The notes: generated by a model not told the origin, from the sequence alone. Shown: positions 8,913-18,506, counted from the stretch's first letter. The stretch is DNA of 64,000 nucleotides from Pseudoalteromonas phenolica (GCF_005886345.1 NZ_PNEC01000021.1:124001-188000); one strand, 5' to 3'. Translations and numbers: made by a program.

Positions 8913-10289
8913 ATGATTAGTGCATTTGATATGTTCAGTATCGGGATTGGTCCGTCATCGTCACATACGGTCGGCCCAATGCGCGCTTCACGTCTTTATG
9001 TAAAAGATTTACAAGAAAAACAATTAATCGACAAGGTTACTTCTGTCAAAGTAGAGCTATATGGCTCACTTGGTCAAACTGGTGTTGGTCACGGCTCAGG
9101 TAAGGCGGTGATTTTAGGCTTAGCAGGTTACGACCCTGAAACCATCGATGCCGATGCAGTGCCTGAAATTTTAGACACCATCGAAAACGAACAAGTTATT
9201 TATTTAGATAAAACCCATAAGGCAGCTTTTCCAAAGCAAGGTGCGATCGTTTTCCACCGTCGTAAAACGCTGCCTAAGCATTCCAATGCCATGGAAATTT
9301 TTGCGTACTCTGGTGAAGAGCTAATTCATAGCCAGGTTTACTACTCTATCGGCGGCGGTTTTATTGTGACCGAAGAAGCCTTCGATCAAGAAAAACAAGC
9401 TGCTCTCGATATTCGCGCAGAAAATCCAGCCCCTTACCCTTTCAATAATGCTCAAGAGTTATTGGATATGTGTAAAGAGACAGGCTTAAGTGTGTCATCT
9501 CTAATGATGGCAAACGAAAAAACACTTCGCACGGAAAAAGATATTAAAGACGAACTCTTTAACATCTGGAGTGTTATGAAAGCCTGTATTGAGCGTGGTA
9601 TGCGTACAGAGGGTATTTTACCGGGCGGCTTAAAAGTAAGACGTCGTGCACCAAGCTTATACTTAAAACTAAACGTTGAAAATAACAACGACCCACTACG
9701 TGCAATGGACTGGGTTGATTTATTCGCTCTAGCCGTAAACGAAGAAAACGCAGCTGGCGGCCGTGTAGTAACTGCACCGACAAATGGTGCGGCGGGGATC
9801 TTACCTGCAGTATTAATGTACTACCATACATTCATCAAAGAAGTCGATGCCGAAATTGCCACACGTTATTTATTAACCGCTGCTGCGATTGGTATTCTTT
9901 ATAAAAAGAACGCGTCAATTTCAGGTGCAGAGGTTGGTTGTCAAGGTGAAGTCGGTGTAGCTTGCTCAATGGCAGCAGGTGCGCTTACTGAAATCATGGG
10001 CGGCAATGTTGTACACGTTGAAAACGCGGCAGAAATCGGTATGGAACATAACTTAGGTTTAACATGCGACCCGGTTGGTGGTTTAGTTCAAGTCCCTTGT
10101 ATCGAACGTAACGCTATGGGTGCAGTAAAAGCCATCAATGCTTCACGTCTTGCTATGCGTGGCACGGGCGATCAAAAAGTATCGTTAGATAAGGTTATTA
10201 AGACCATGCTTGATACTGGTAACGATATGAAAACCAAATACAAAGAGACTGCACGTGGTGGTCTTGCGGTTAATATTATCGAGTGTTAA
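8913..10289 (+). CDS. sdaA: L-serine ammonia-lyase, Fe-S type
   Basis: A 458-residue single-chain L-serine deaminase that converts serine to pyruvate and ammonia. It shows the N-terminal [17 protein letters not shown] motif and the C-terminal cysteine-rich catalytic region [20 protein letters not shown] and [21 protein letters not shown], whose cysteines hold the 4Fe-4S cluster. Length matches SdaA/SdaB. It ends the pabB-nudL-sdaA cluster; the 89-bp gap before it could contain its own promoter. SdaA versus SdaB is assigned from context. Confidence 0.94.
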   Translation: MISAFDMFSIGIGPSSSHTVGPMRASRLYVKDLQEKQLIDKVTSVKVELYGSLGQTGVGHGSGKAVILGLAGYDPETIDADAVPEILDTIENEQVIYLDKTHKAAFPKQGAIVFHRRKTLPKHSNAMEIFAYSGEELIHSQVYYSIGGGFIVTEEAFDQEKQAALDIRAENPAPYPFNNAQELLDMCKETGLSVSSLMMANEKTLRTEKDIKDELFNIWSVMKACIERGMRTEGILPGGLKVRRRAPSLYLKLNVENNNDPLRAMDWVDLFALAVNEENAAGGRVVTAPTNGAAGILPAVLMYYHTFIKEVDAEIATRYLLTAAAIGILYKKNASISGAEVGCQGEVGVACSMAAGALTEIMGGNVVHVENAAEIGMEHNLGLTCDPVGGLVQVPCIERNAMGAVKAINASRLAMRGTGDQKVSLDKVIKTMLDTGNDMKTKYKETARGGLAVNIIEC

Positions 10290-10310
10290 TAACTGATAAT
10301 AGCTAGACAC

Positions 10311-10338
10311 AAAAAAGGCTGCAATTGCTGCCTTTTTT
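10311..10338. terminator. Bidirectional terminator between sdaA and cysB
   Basis: AAAAAAGGC and GCCTTTTTT enclose the imperfect arm-loop TGCAATTGCT. With A and T runs on both sides it can stop both convergent genes. Confidence 0.82.
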
Positions 10339-10353
10339 CATTTGTGAAAATAA

Positions 10354-11346
<993 letters not shown>

Positions 11347-11607
11347 TTAGTTTTTTCATGAGCAACGGCGTCACGATTGAGCCCTACTGCATTTTGCCCT
11401 AGTTTTCTAAGGCTAGCATATTTACTCTCGTTCAGGTAGCAATTGCTAAATTTGTTTATGACTGAACAGAATTTATTTCTTAAACTATAATAAAAAGCTA
11501 TGAAATAAATGTATTTTTTATCAGATTATCGTGTTGACCTATTCAGTAAAGAATTATTTCATGTAAGATAAAAAATGGTTTCAAAACTTTATGATTGAGA
11601 AGTTGCT

Positions 11608-12369
11608 ATGTTTGTTTCGATTATTATTATGCTTATCATTGCTTTGATCATCATTGCCGTATGGGTCAGTGCAATTCAACAGCATAAAGAGAAGCAAGAA
11701 GCTGAGCGTCGAAAAGAGCTTGCTAAACAAAAACGTATAATTGAAGAGTCTGAAGACGTCATTGTTAACAGTAGTAACATTCCTATGTCTGAGGTCATGG
11801 TCCAAGTGCTACAACGCCGTGTACATGACGCGCTCTCAGTCATGGTGGATCTTTCTCCAACCTCTAGAGAGTTGAAAAACCGTCTTCACGAGTCAAAAGA
11901 GCGTATGAGCTCTACGCCTGAAAATATTAATAACTCAGATAACCTAAGTTTACCAGACAGTGATAAACAACTTATTGCTCTTGTTCAAGGTATTAAAAAG
12001 TTACGTAGTGTACTTCGCTCAGAGCACTCAAAAGGCAAAGTAGACACTCAAAAATTTGTTGCTGAAGATAGAAGGCTTGAAAAGCTACAACTTAAAATTA
12101 ATGTTGAAAGCCAAATTAAACGCGGAGTTGCAGCAAGAACAGCAAACATGGTCGGATCGGCACGCCAATATTTTGAAAAGGCCTATGCTACTATTTGTGC
12201 AGTCACCTATTCTGATGAGTATGTAACCAATAAAAAGCAACAGTTAGAAGCATACTTAAACGAAATCAGTAATGAATTAAAAGCGTCGAATGAATCGTCT
12301 GTAAAACAGAAAAAAGAACAAGAGCAAGACGATTTGGATGTTTTATTTGCACCAAAGAAAAAGTGGTAA
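11608..12369 (+). CDS. Membrane-anchored coiled-coil protein of unknown function
   Basis: I cannot assign a family. The 253-residue product starts with one hydrophobic segment (FVSIIIMLIIALIIIAVWVSAI), followed at once by a charged predicted coiled coil rich in K, E and R (about residues 25-50). A middle helical domain around residues 60-220 follows, with repeated LKNRL/LQLKI-type heptads, and a basic tail ending FAPKKKW. The topology suggests N-terminal insertion with a cytoplasmic bulk. GAGAAG lies a few bases before the ATG. The final codons form one arm of a terminator hairpin with the convergent permease gene. Confidence 0.7.
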   Translation: MFVSIIIMLIIALIIIAVWVSAIQQHKEKQEAERRKELAKQKRIIEESEDVIVNSSNIPMSEVMVQVLQRRVHDALSVMVDLSPTSRELKNRLHESKERMSSTPENINNSDNLSLPDSDKQLIALVQGIKKLRSVLRSEHSKGKVDTQKFVAEDRRLEKLQLKINVESQIKRGVAARTANMVGSARQYFEKAYATICAVTYSDEYVTNKKQQLEAYLNEISNELKASNESSVKQKKEQEQDDLDVLFAPKKKW

Positions 12370-12384
12370 CACTTTTTCTTTGGT
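12351..12384. terminator. Bidirectional terminator overlapping a stop codon
   Basis: A perfect 15-bp stem, ACCAAAGAAAAAGTG paired with CACTTTTTCTTTGGT, around a GTAA loop. The TAA of the loop is the stop codon of the coiled-coil gene, so its last five codons are part of the hairpin. It separates two convergent genes. Confidence 0.75.
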
Positions 12385-12395
12385 ATTAATCAATT

Positions 12396-13697
12396 TTAAC
12401 TTAGTGCAAACTTAACTAAAAACAGTACGGTTAGCACCCAAACACTAATCGTTATTTCATCTTTCTTACCACATACCAATTTTACTGCCGTATACGCGAT
12501 AAAACCTAATGCAATACCATGCGCAATTGAGAATGTCAGTGGTGTCATCAATAAAACGACACTAACCGGGATCGCATCTGTCATATCATCCCAATTCACT
12601 AACTTTAAGTTTTGTAGCATTAAAACTGCTACATAAAGAATCGCGCCGGCAGTGGCATAAGCCGGGATCATTTTTGCCAATGGTGCAAAGAAAGTCATTA
12701 ATAAGAAGCATACACCGACAACAACCGCTGTTAAGCCCGTTCTGCCCCCTACCGACACACCAGATACAGATTCAATATAAGAAGTTGTTGTTGAAGTACC
12801 TAACATAGAGCCTGCGATTGTAGCTGTACTATCAGCGGATAACGCGCGGCCTAAACGGGGCATTCTGCCCTGCTCATCAGCTAAGCCTGCTTTTTGGGTG
12901 ACAGCCACCAATGTGCCTGAAGTATCGAATAGGTCTACAAATAGAAAAGCAAATACAACACTTAACATTGAAAGTTCAAGCGCACCCGCTATATCAAGCT
13001 GCATAATAGTCGGGGCAATACTTGGCGGTGCAGAAATAATACCTTGATATTCAATCAAACCTAATGCCCATGCAGTAATCGTTACTATAAAAATACTGAT
13101 CAGAACGCCACTCTTAACGTCTCTAAACATTAATGCTGCGATAACGAAGAAACTTAAAATAGCCAGTAGCGGGCCTGCACTTGTGATATCGCCTAGTTGA
13201 ACGAATGTAGCTGGGCTTGCGACAATTATTTCTGCATTTTTTAAAGCGATTAAGGCCAAAAATGCGCCAATACCTGTCGCTATGGCTTGCTTTAAAACCA
13301 ATGGTATTGCATTAATAATCCACTCTCGCACTTTGAATAAACTTAGAACAAGAAAGATACAACCAGATAAAAACACGGCTCCTAATGCTGACTGCCAGCT
13401 ATAACCCATACCTAGAACAACACCATAGGTAAAGAAGGCATTCAACCCCATGCCCGGAGCAAGTGCTAGCGGGTAATTCGCCCAAAAACCCATAATAAAG
13501 CAACCAATTGCTGCAGCAATACAGGTAGCAACAAAGGCCGCGCCAAAATCCATACCTGTTTGCGCTAACATGGCCGGGTTGACAAAAACGATATAAACCA
13601 TAGTTAGAAAAGTCGTGAGGCCAGCAATTAACTCTGTTTTCACACTAGAGCCTTGATGCTTGATAGAAAATAGCTTTTCGAGCATAGATGTTTCCAT
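12396..13697 (-). CDS. NCS2-family purine permease (AzgA/GhxP type)
   Basis: A 433-residue polytopic transporter. The N-terminus SSVKTELIAGLTTFLTMVYIVFVNP and the segment LALAPGMGLNAFF identify the AzgA-like branch of NCS2, proton symporters for adenine, guanine or hypoxanthine. The motif VDLFDTSGTLVAVTQKAGL and the later TSTTTSYIESVSGVSVGGRTGL are the conserved substrate-binding helices. About 12-14 hydrophobic segments are visible. A second start at 13685 (MLEKLF) has slightly better spacing to GGAAAC. The exact purine is unknown. Confidence 0.9.
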   Translation of the reverse strand: METSMLEKLFSIKHQGSSVKTELIAGLTTFLTMVYIVFVNPAMLAQTGMDFGAAFVATCIAAAIGCFIMGFWANYPLALAPGMGLNAFFTYGVVLGMGYSWQSALGAVFLSGCIFLVLSLFKVREWIINAIPLVLKQAIATGIGAFLALIALKNAEIIVASPATFVQLGDITSAGPLLAILSFFVIAALMFRDVKSGVLISIFIVTITAWALGLIEYQGIISAPPSIAPTIMQLDIAGALELSMLSVVFAFLFVDLFDTSGTLVAVTQKAGLADEQGRMPRLGRALSADSTATIAGSMLGTSTTTSYIESVSGVSVGGRTGLTAVVVGVCFLLMTFFAPLAKMIPAYATAGAILYVAVLMLQNLKLVNWDDMTDAIPVSVVLLMTPLTFSIAHGIALGFIAYTAVKLVCGKKDEITISVWVLTVLFLVKFALS

Positions 13698-14156
13698 TGG
13701 TAAAAGTTAAAAGAAATTTATAATTCTTGTAAAAACGGCGCTATTTTAGCGGTTAATGACAGTGATTAAAAATGCAATTGCTGTTTCTTTTAGCTAAGGT
13801 TATTAGTCAGGCCTATTAATCTTTTAGATTCAATTTTTACCGCAGTTTGTTTGGTATATACACAAGGCTGAGGCTAGCTGACTGAGCTCGCAAAGCATGG
13901 TTATTCGATGTGAGCCAGTCGATACAGCAGTAGAGATGCTGTGACATAAAAGGTAATAAGGAGGAGCTTTAGCACCTTAATATGAATAATGAAGGCATCT
14001 CATTACAAAAAGCTTTAAAAAATAACTGCATAATGACCGTAAAAATATATAATTAGCTAATCATTTGGCAAGAATTTAGCATAACTAAAATTATGGCCAA
14101 CATGGTCACAAAGTTTTGACTACAATAATATTAAGCTTTTCAAAAATAGGTAGAGT
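13698..14156. other. Gene-free intergenic region containing a structured segment
   Basis: 459 bp with no credible gene. A 24-codon frame beginning at 13982 has no properly spaced ribosome binding site. The only notable content is a run of three potential stem-loops at 13880-13967, annotated separately. The left part probably holds the permease promoter and the AT-rich right part that of the Sel1 gene. Confidence 0.6.
13880..13967. ncRNA. Candidate structured RNA (three consecutive stem-loops)
   Basis: Stem 1 pairs GACTG (13880-13884) with CAGTC (13916-13920) and GCTCGC with GTGAGC inside it, with one bulged A. Stem 2 is ACAGCA/TGCTGT (13924-13942). Stem 3 is AGG-A-GC with GC-A-CCT (about 13951-13967). 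Purine-rich AAGGAGGAG follows stem 2. No known family is recognised and the strand is unknown; it could be a small RNA or the leader of a flanking gene. Confidence 0.25.
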
Positions 14157-14606
14157 ATGGATAAATCGCCAGATAATAGTGCGGCGCATCACGACTTAGA
14201 GCAACAGCTATTTAATGTGCTTGAGTTTGTTACAACACCTCCTAATGGTGAGTTGCGCTATCCAAAAGAGCATGATTCTGTCACTGCTTTTAAAAAGGGG
14301 TTGTACTACCTACAAGAAAAATCTTATCCGCTGGCAACAAAGTGGCTTCGCATGGCAGCTATGTCAGGAGATAACAAAGCACAGTTTTATTTAGGACTGA
14401 TGTTTATAAAAGGGCAAGGTGTGCCTCAGAGTGCATTTCATGCCATGGCTTGGTTATCACTTGCTCAAAGCCAAGGTGTGGAGGCTGCTACCGCAGTCAT
14501 CGAACAAATTAAACCGCATTTAACAACGAAAAGAATCAAAGACGCACAATGCTACGCTGCCACGCTGTACGAGCAAATACATCAATTACAATTCCAGTCT
14601 AGTTAA
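14157..14606 (+). CDS. Sel1/TPR-like repeat protein
   Basis: A 149-residue soluble protein with two to three Sel1-like helical repeats: AFKKGLYYLQEKSYPLATKWLRMAA, then AQFYLGLMFIKGQGVPQSAFHAMAWL, where the YxLGxMxxxGxGVPxxxxxAxxWxxxA pattern is clear. Sel1 repeats mediate protein-protein contacts; no catalytic motif is present. No signal peptide is visible, so it is probably cytoplasmic. It stands alone, followed by a large inverted repeat. The specific role is unknown. Confidence 0.8.
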   Translation: MDKSPDNSAAHHDLEQQLFNVLEFVTTPPNGELRYPKEHDSVTAFKKGLYYLQEKSYPLATKWLRMAAMSGDNKAQFYLGLMFIKGQGVPQSAFHAMAWLSLAQSQGVEAATAVIEQIKPHLTTKRIKDAQCYAATLYEQIHQLQFQSS

Positions 14607-14619
14607 GTCTATTTTCTTC

Positions 14620-14675
14620 ATACAGTAGTTTTATACAGTGTTCACTGTAAAAACCACTGTATGAAACTACTGTGT
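14620..14675. repeat. 20-bp inverted repeat downstream of the Sel1 gene
   Basis: TACAGTAGTTTTATACAGTG (14621-14640) is the reverse complement of CACTGTATGAAACTACTGTG (14655-14674) at 18 of 20 positions, with a further flanking A-T pair. The 14-nt spacer contains CACTGTA, itself complementary to the inner arm. A third, direct copy of the right arm (CACTGTATAAACTACTGTA) occurs at 14795-14813 before sulA. It may act as a terminator or as a cluster of CTGT/ACAG half-sites. Confidence 0.75.
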
Positions 14676-14806
14676 AAAAACAATGTGACTCTATCCACCC
14701 TTAAATAAAACCTATAAGTTATTGTATTATAGACACTTATAAACAAACCACATAAAGACTGATTAAAAAAGTAACATTTATCCTTGCAATAAAACACTGT
14801 ATAAAC

Positions 14807-14826
14807 TACTGTATATAAATACTGTA
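14807..14826 (+). promoter_or_regulatory. Putative LexA (SOS) box of sulA
   Basis: TACTGTATATAAATACTGTA resembles the gammaproteobacterial SOS box TACTGTATATATATACAGTA, with CTGT-N8-ACTG instead of CTGT-N8-ACAG. It ends 15 bp before the sulA start, the right place for LexA repression. Confidence 0.65.
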
Positions 14827-14841
14827 TAAAAAACCAGTGAG

Positions 14842-15279
14842 ATGATTATGTTACAGACAAACGCAGTTTTACCAAACTCAGTAAAAAAAGTAGATACCGC
14901 AAATGCAGTAAACTTTGTTGAAACACCTGATGAGATTTGTGCCAGTCTTGAATTACTTAAGATCATTCACAAATGTAATCACAAGCAAGGTTGGACACTT
15001 TTAATTGCACCTGACCATATCCCAAATAAAGATATGCTTGAAGCCAGTTCGATAGACTCAAGTAAATTATTAGTGATCAGAAAAAAACACATCGTTGATT
15101 TAGAATATGTACTAAATTCAGCGTTAAATAATGGCAATTTTGCAGCGGTAATTACATGGACTGGTATTACGAATTCAGAGCTGCTTTCACAAATGCACTT
15201 AAGCCAAACAGATATCTCGCTATACTGTTTTACTGAAACCAGCAGCAAAGCGTGTACAATAGAGCGCATAGCAAGTTAA
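14842..15279 (+). CDS. sulA: SOS-type cell division inhibitor SulA-like protein
   Basis: A 145-residue protein with the SulA core: GWTLLIAPDHIPNKDMLEAS, then SSKLLVIRKKHIVDLEYVLN and GNFAAVITWTG, matching the RecA-fold remnant (helix, LLVI strand, ALxxGNxxxVIxW) of SulA. SulA blocks FtsZ polymerisation during the SOS response. A LexA-like box lies directly upstream, supporting damage-inducible expression. ATG at 14848 is an equally possible start. ychJ follows 14 bp downstream. The family is divergent, so the name rests on motif pattern plus the SOS box. Confidence 0.75.
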   Translation: MIMLQTNAVLPNSVKKVDTANAVNFVETPDEICASLELLKIIHKCNHKQGWTLLIAPDHIPNKDMLEASSIDSSKLLVIRKKHIVDLEYVLNSALNNGNFAAVITWTGITNSELLSQMHLSQTDISLYCFTETSSKACTIERIAS

Positions 15280-15293
15280 TAAAAGATTTTCTT

Positions 15294-15752
15294 ATGTGTT
15301 ACTGTTCTAAAACTCAACCTTATGAATCATGCTGCAATGTGTTCATTACAAAGCAACAGTTACCTGAAACAGCAGAGCAGCTTATGCGCTCTCGTTACAG
15401 TGCTTATGCGACTAATAATGCACAGTATATACTTGAGACTTATGCCAAATCTGAGCAAAGTAATCACAGCCTTGAAGACATCGCTGCATTCGCTTCATTT
15501 GCCAATTTTATCAAACTCGAGATCGTCGCAACAAACACTGAACCTGAGTTTGATTATGTTGAGTTTAAAGCACATTATTTGGCAGACGGAAAACATTGCC
15601 AAATACATGAGGTTTCAAGATTCATTAAAGAAGAAGGGGCATGGCGTTACTTAGATGGCCAACTATATGATGTGCCTGAGTTAAAAGTATCTAGAAATGA
15701 TCCTTGCCCCTGTGACAGTGGCAAAAAATTTAAGAAGTGTCATGCTGGCTGA
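15294..15752 (+). CDS. ychJ: YchJ family protein (UPF0225) with SEC-C zinc motif
   Basis: A 152-residue protein beginning MCYCSKTQPYESCC and ending with the SEC-C motif NDPCPCDSGKKFKKCHAG, a zinc-binding tail also found on SecA. The middle contains LMRSRYSAYATNNAQYILETY, the signature of the YchJ family NTF2-like fold. The function of YchJ is not established. The start at 15294 was chosen because the cysteine-rich MCYC start is the family's usual beginning; the frame is open to 15252 but overlaps sulA. An intrinsic terminator follows. Confidence 0.88.
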   Translation: MCYCSKTQPYESCCNVFITKQQLPETAEQLMRSRYSAYATNNAQYILETYAKSEQSNHSLEDIAAFASFANFIKLEIVATNTEPEFDYVEFKAHYLADGKHCQIHEVSRFIKEEGAWRYLDGQLYDVPELKVSRNDPCPCDSGKKFKKCHAG

Positions 15753-15790
15753 TTTAGACCGCACTCAAGTTCACTTACTATCATCTCACA

Positions 15791-16312
15791 TTAGGCGGAC
15801 AACTGAACCGCCTTTTGCATTTCTCCACTTGCTAGTTGATCATAAAAACCCGCAGCATCTATTTTGGGTTTATCTATCTCTAATGCGCCAGCTCTTTGAG
15901 CGAAAATTTTAGCCTGCACAGTAGGTTCACAATTATCAATAATAGCTAACTCAATGTGTTTCTTATCGTCTCTGATATGTAAAGGTTCTGGCGAAAGACA
16001 ATGTCTTAATCTTAGTTCTGTAAGCCCTTGCTCAAGGAGAAGTCGGCTATTACTTTGCCCTATGGTCATATCAAAAGTTGTGGGAGCCATTTGTTGTTGC
16101 GGACCAAGATTTAACTCTTTTTTTAACGCTGCTTCACTTCTGTCTGGTTCAATTAATTCTGACTCTGGTAAATGAAATTCACTGAAATCTAGCGCGTTTG
16201 GTGAAAGCATTGCTAAACAAAGCGCAAAGTCAGCACGACGATCTTGTGCCACGCTTTTTGCTAGCGTGTCACCAAGCTGATGCTCCTTGTTTAAAATGTG
16301 CTCTAATTGCAT
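15791..16312 (-). CDS. VC2046/SO_2500 family protein
   Basis: A 173-residue protein of unknown function. The N-terminal LGDTLAKSVAQDRRADFALCLAMLSPN matches the family of short proteins known from Vibrio (VC2046) and Shewanella (SO_2500), which begins with a helix and the RRADFxLxLAMLS motif. No signal peptide, membrane segment or catalytic motif is visible. It stands alone, pointing away from the tRNA genes, and its 3' end forms part of the ychJ terminator. Confidence 0.75.
   Translation of the reverse strand: MQLEHILNKEHQLGDTLAKSVAQDRRADFALCLAMLSPNALDFSEFHLPESELIEPDRSEAALKKELNLGPQQQMAPTTFDMTIGQSNSRLLLEQGLTELRLRHCLSPEPLHIRDDKKHIELAIIDNCEPTVQAKIFAQRAGALEIDKPKIDAAGFYDQLASGEMQKAVQLSA
15794..15816 (+). 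terminator. Intrinsic terminator after ychJ
   Basis: GGCGG-acaactgaa-CCGCC followed by TTTT. It overlaps the last codons of the convergent VC2046-family gene. Confidence 0.7.
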
Positions 16313-16380
16313 AGAGTTTCACCGATTATATTAAAAGTTATATTTTTATCGGCATTTTTTAAATTTTCTTTAGTTGTTTT

Positions 16381-16409
16381 CTTTACTTAATAAAAAACTT
16401 TGTTATTAT
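16381..16409 (+). promoter_or_regulatory. Promoter of the tRNA-Tyr cluster
   Basis: -35-like TTTACT at 16382 and -10-like TATTAT at 16404-16409, 16 bp apart, are followed by the GC-rich stretch CAGCGCCG that is typical of stringently controlled stable RNA promoters. The first tRNA begins 15 bp after the -10. Confidence 0.6.
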
Positions 16410-16424
16410 CAGCGCCGTTGTTTA

Positions 16425-16509
16425 GGAGGGGTTCCCGAGCGGCCAAAGGGATCAGACTGTAAATCTGACGGCTCTGCCTTCGCTGGTTCGAATCCAGCTC
16501 CCTCCACCA
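16425..16509 (+). tRNA. tyrT: tRNA-Tyr (GTA), copy 1
   Basis: 85 nt with a GGAGGGG acceptor arm pairing with CCCTCC, anticodon GTA in the loop CTGTAAA, a long class II variable arm, T loop GGTTCGAATCC and an encoded CCA. Identical to the two copies downstream. Confidence 0.97.
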
Positions 16510-16528
16510 TAACAACACATTACAACTT

Positions 16529-16613
16529 GGAGGGGTTCCCGAGCGGCCAAAGGGATCAGACTGTAAATCTGACGGCTCTGCCTTCGCTGGTTCGAATCCA
16601 GCTCCCTCCACCA
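16529..16613 (+). tRNA. tyrU: tRNA-Tyr (GTA), copy 2
   Basis: Sequence-identical to copy 1, with encoded CCA, separated from it by 19 nt. Most likely part of the same transcript. Confidence 0.97.
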
Positions 16614-16640
16614 AGTTGTACAAAATTAGATATCCCCTAT

Positions 16641-16725
16641 GGAGGGGTTCCCGAGCGGCCAAAGGGATCAGACTGTAAATCTGACGGCTCTGCCTTCGCT
16701 GGTTCGAATCCAGCTCCCTCCACCA
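16641..16725 (+). tRNA. tyrV: tRNA-Tyr (GTA), copy 3
   Basis: Third identical 85-nt copy with encoded CCA, 27 nt after copy 2. Its end is 20 bp from the convergent YgjP-like gene; no clear T-tract terminator is seen between them. Confidence 0.97.
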
Positions 16726-16744
16726 CTTCTCTATTTCATAAATT

Positions 16745-17416
16745 TTATTCAATCATCAGGCTTTTGCCATTTACCTTAAACCACCTCCTAGCTTGTTTAT
16801 GTGCTTGAAAATGCTTTTCTACAATCGCCCAAAAATGTGCATTATGAGCCAATACATGACAATGTGCTAACTCATGAACAATTACGTAATTAATCATGTG
16901 TTTTGGTGCGCCGAGTAACAAACAATTAAATGTCAGTGCTTTTTTACTACTGCAACTTCCCCAACGGCTTTTATACTCTCTAACTTTAATTGACGATATT
17001 GAGCATTTCATGGCCTCAGCATATTGGGTTAAGTGCTCATCTAGATATTTAGCAAGTTCGTTTACTAAAAGTTGAATTAGCGTTGCACGTAGCCTTTTTG
17101 CATTTTCAGTTAAAGATTGAGGTAAAAAGATCATTTTCTTTTGGTGACATATCGAGCTTGTGCTTACAGCGTCTACTACTATTTGATAATGAACGCCGAA
17201 AATTAACAATGTTCTGCTACTCATTGGATTCTGAAGGCTCGGGGCATCCAATAACTTGAGCTGTTGTTGCTTTACCCAAGGCTGCTTTGTCGCTAGCCAT
17301 TGTCGCATGGAAACATGACACACATTTTCAGGTGCTAAAACCATAACATGCTCTGGTGTAACCTTAATTGCGACTGTTTTTCTTCGCTTACTTAGCTTTA
17401 ATTGATAATCAAACAT
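16745..17416 (-). CDS. YgjP-like metallopeptidase-domain protein
   Basis: A 223-residue protein with the zinc-peptidase motif HELAH (in YVIVHELAHCHVLAHNAHFW), where two histidines and a downstream histidine would bind zinc. Upstream lies YKSRWGSCSSKKALTFNCLLLGAP, the RWGSC motif of the YgjP/WLM-SprT-like (DUF45, M48-related) family. There is no signal peptide. The biological role in bacteria is unresolved. The gene lies between the tRNA cluster and a divergent channel gene. Confidence 0.88.
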   Translation of the reverse strand: MFDYQLKLSKRRKTVAIKVTPEHVMVLAPENVCHVSMRQWLATKQPWVKQQQLKLLDAPSLQNPMSSRTLLIFGVHYQIVVDAVSTSSICHQKKMIFLPQSLTENAKRLRATLIQLLVNELAKYLDEHLTQYAEAMKCSISSIKVREYKSRWGSCSSKKALTFNCLLLGAPKHMINYVIVHELAHCHVLAHNAHFWAIVEKHFQAHKQARRWFKVNGKSLMIE

Positions 17417-17499
17417 TTACAAATTTTTTTTTTACTTCACATTCAATACCATAAATTTACTGCTACCTTTAGTGTATTGAACCTAAAAGGGGTGAGCTT

Positions 17500-18480
17500 A
17501 TGGCTGACAAACCTACATGCCAATATCAATCTCCCGATGGCCATAAATGCCAAGAAATCGATATGGGTTCTGGTCTTTGCTTTTGGCATGATGCAAAGTT
17601 CGATAAAAGTGGGCTTGAATTATCGCAAAAACTCGAGCGCTATGCCAAGCGAGGCGGTCTACTTCAGGGTCTTGAATTAAAAAGAGCTAACTTAGAAGGC
17701 ATTAATTTAGTCAAGCACAATGATCACCAAGGCTATGATTTATCTTATAGCAACTTCTATCGAGCCAATTTACGTGGTGCTCATTTATTCAATAACAAAA
17801 TTGAGCATGCTTCATTAATGAAAGCAGATCTGCATGATGCAAACCTACACTGCTGCAAGCTCTCTAACACCAACTTATTAGGCATAAAACTAAACAACAC
17901 GCGAATCGATAACATAGATTTGAGCGGCAAATTGCAGCAAGAGAATGAAGCTGCACTAGCAGAAAAAGAAAAACTTAAAGATGATGCAGCCGATTTCTAC
18001 CTACAGTCAGAAGAAACCTATCGCACGCTCAGAAAAGGCGCAGAACAACAAGGTTTGTTCGAAATGGCGGGGAATTATACTTATAAAGAATTACGCATGC
18101 GCCATTATCAATATCCTAAGCATTCTCAAAAACGCTTTATGAGTGCAGCCGTCGACTTACTTTGTGGTTATGGAGAAAAACCCGCAAATGTCATCCGGTT
18201 TAGCCTAACAATGATAGTTGTATGTGCTTTTTTGTATTTTATGTTTGGGATCAGCTATCAAGATAAAATACTCTCTATTAACTTTTCTAATTCTTTTGTC
18301 GAGAATATCAGTGCATTACTTAATAGTATTTATTTTAGCGTAGTTACTTTTACTACATTAGGATATGGCGATATTACACCTATCGGGTTTTCACGTTTCA
18401 TTGCAACCATAGAAGCATTTACTGGTAGCTTCTCATTGGCTTTATTCGTAGTGATTTTTGTAAAGAGAATGACACGTTAA
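17500..18480 (+). CDS. Pentapeptide-repeat potassium-channel-like membrane protein
   Basis: A 326-residue multidomain protein. Residues 7-30 contain CQYQSPDGHKC and GLCFWH, a possible zinc knuckle. Residues 58-140 are A(N/D)LxG-type pentapeptide repeats (LKRANLEGINL, FYRANLRGAHL, LMKADLHDANL). Residues 145-165 are a charged helix. The C-terminus has two transmembrane segments (SLTMIVVCAFLYFMFG and SFSLALFVVIFV) flanking a pore loop with the selectivity filter TTLGYGD at 285-291, as in potassium channels. It is a two-TM channel with a cytoplasmic right-handed quadrilateral beta-helix. Gating ligand and ion are not known; the filter favours K+. Confidence 0.85.
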   Translation: MADKPTCQYQSPDGHKCQEIDMGSGLCFWHDAKFDKSGLELSQKLERYAKRGGLLQGLELKRANLEGINLVKHNDHQGYDLSYSNFYRANLRGAHLFNNKIEHASLMKADLHDANLHCCKLSNTNLLGIKLNNTRIDNIDLSGKLQQENEAALAEKEKLKDDAADFYLQSEETYRTLRKGAEQQGLFEMAGNYTYKELRMRHYQYPKHSQKRFMSAAVDLLCGYGEKPANVIRFSLTMIVVCAFLYFMFGISYQDKILSINFSNSFVENISALLNSIYFSVVTFTTLGYGDITPIGFSRFIATIEAFTGSFSLALFVVIFVKRMTR

Positions 18481-18506
18481 ACATGCCATCCTCTTTGATG
18501 AAACTG

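Noticed and set aside
13741..13860. PurR-type operator before the purine permease
   Set aside because: Partial matches such as ATGCAATTGC have fewer than ten of sixteen consensus positions and are not centred on a plausible promoter.
16374..16808. Long open frames through the tRNA cluster on both strands
   Set aside because: They are products of the repeated tRNA-Tyr sequence; each repeat gives the same peptide, and the tRNA structures explain the DNA completely.
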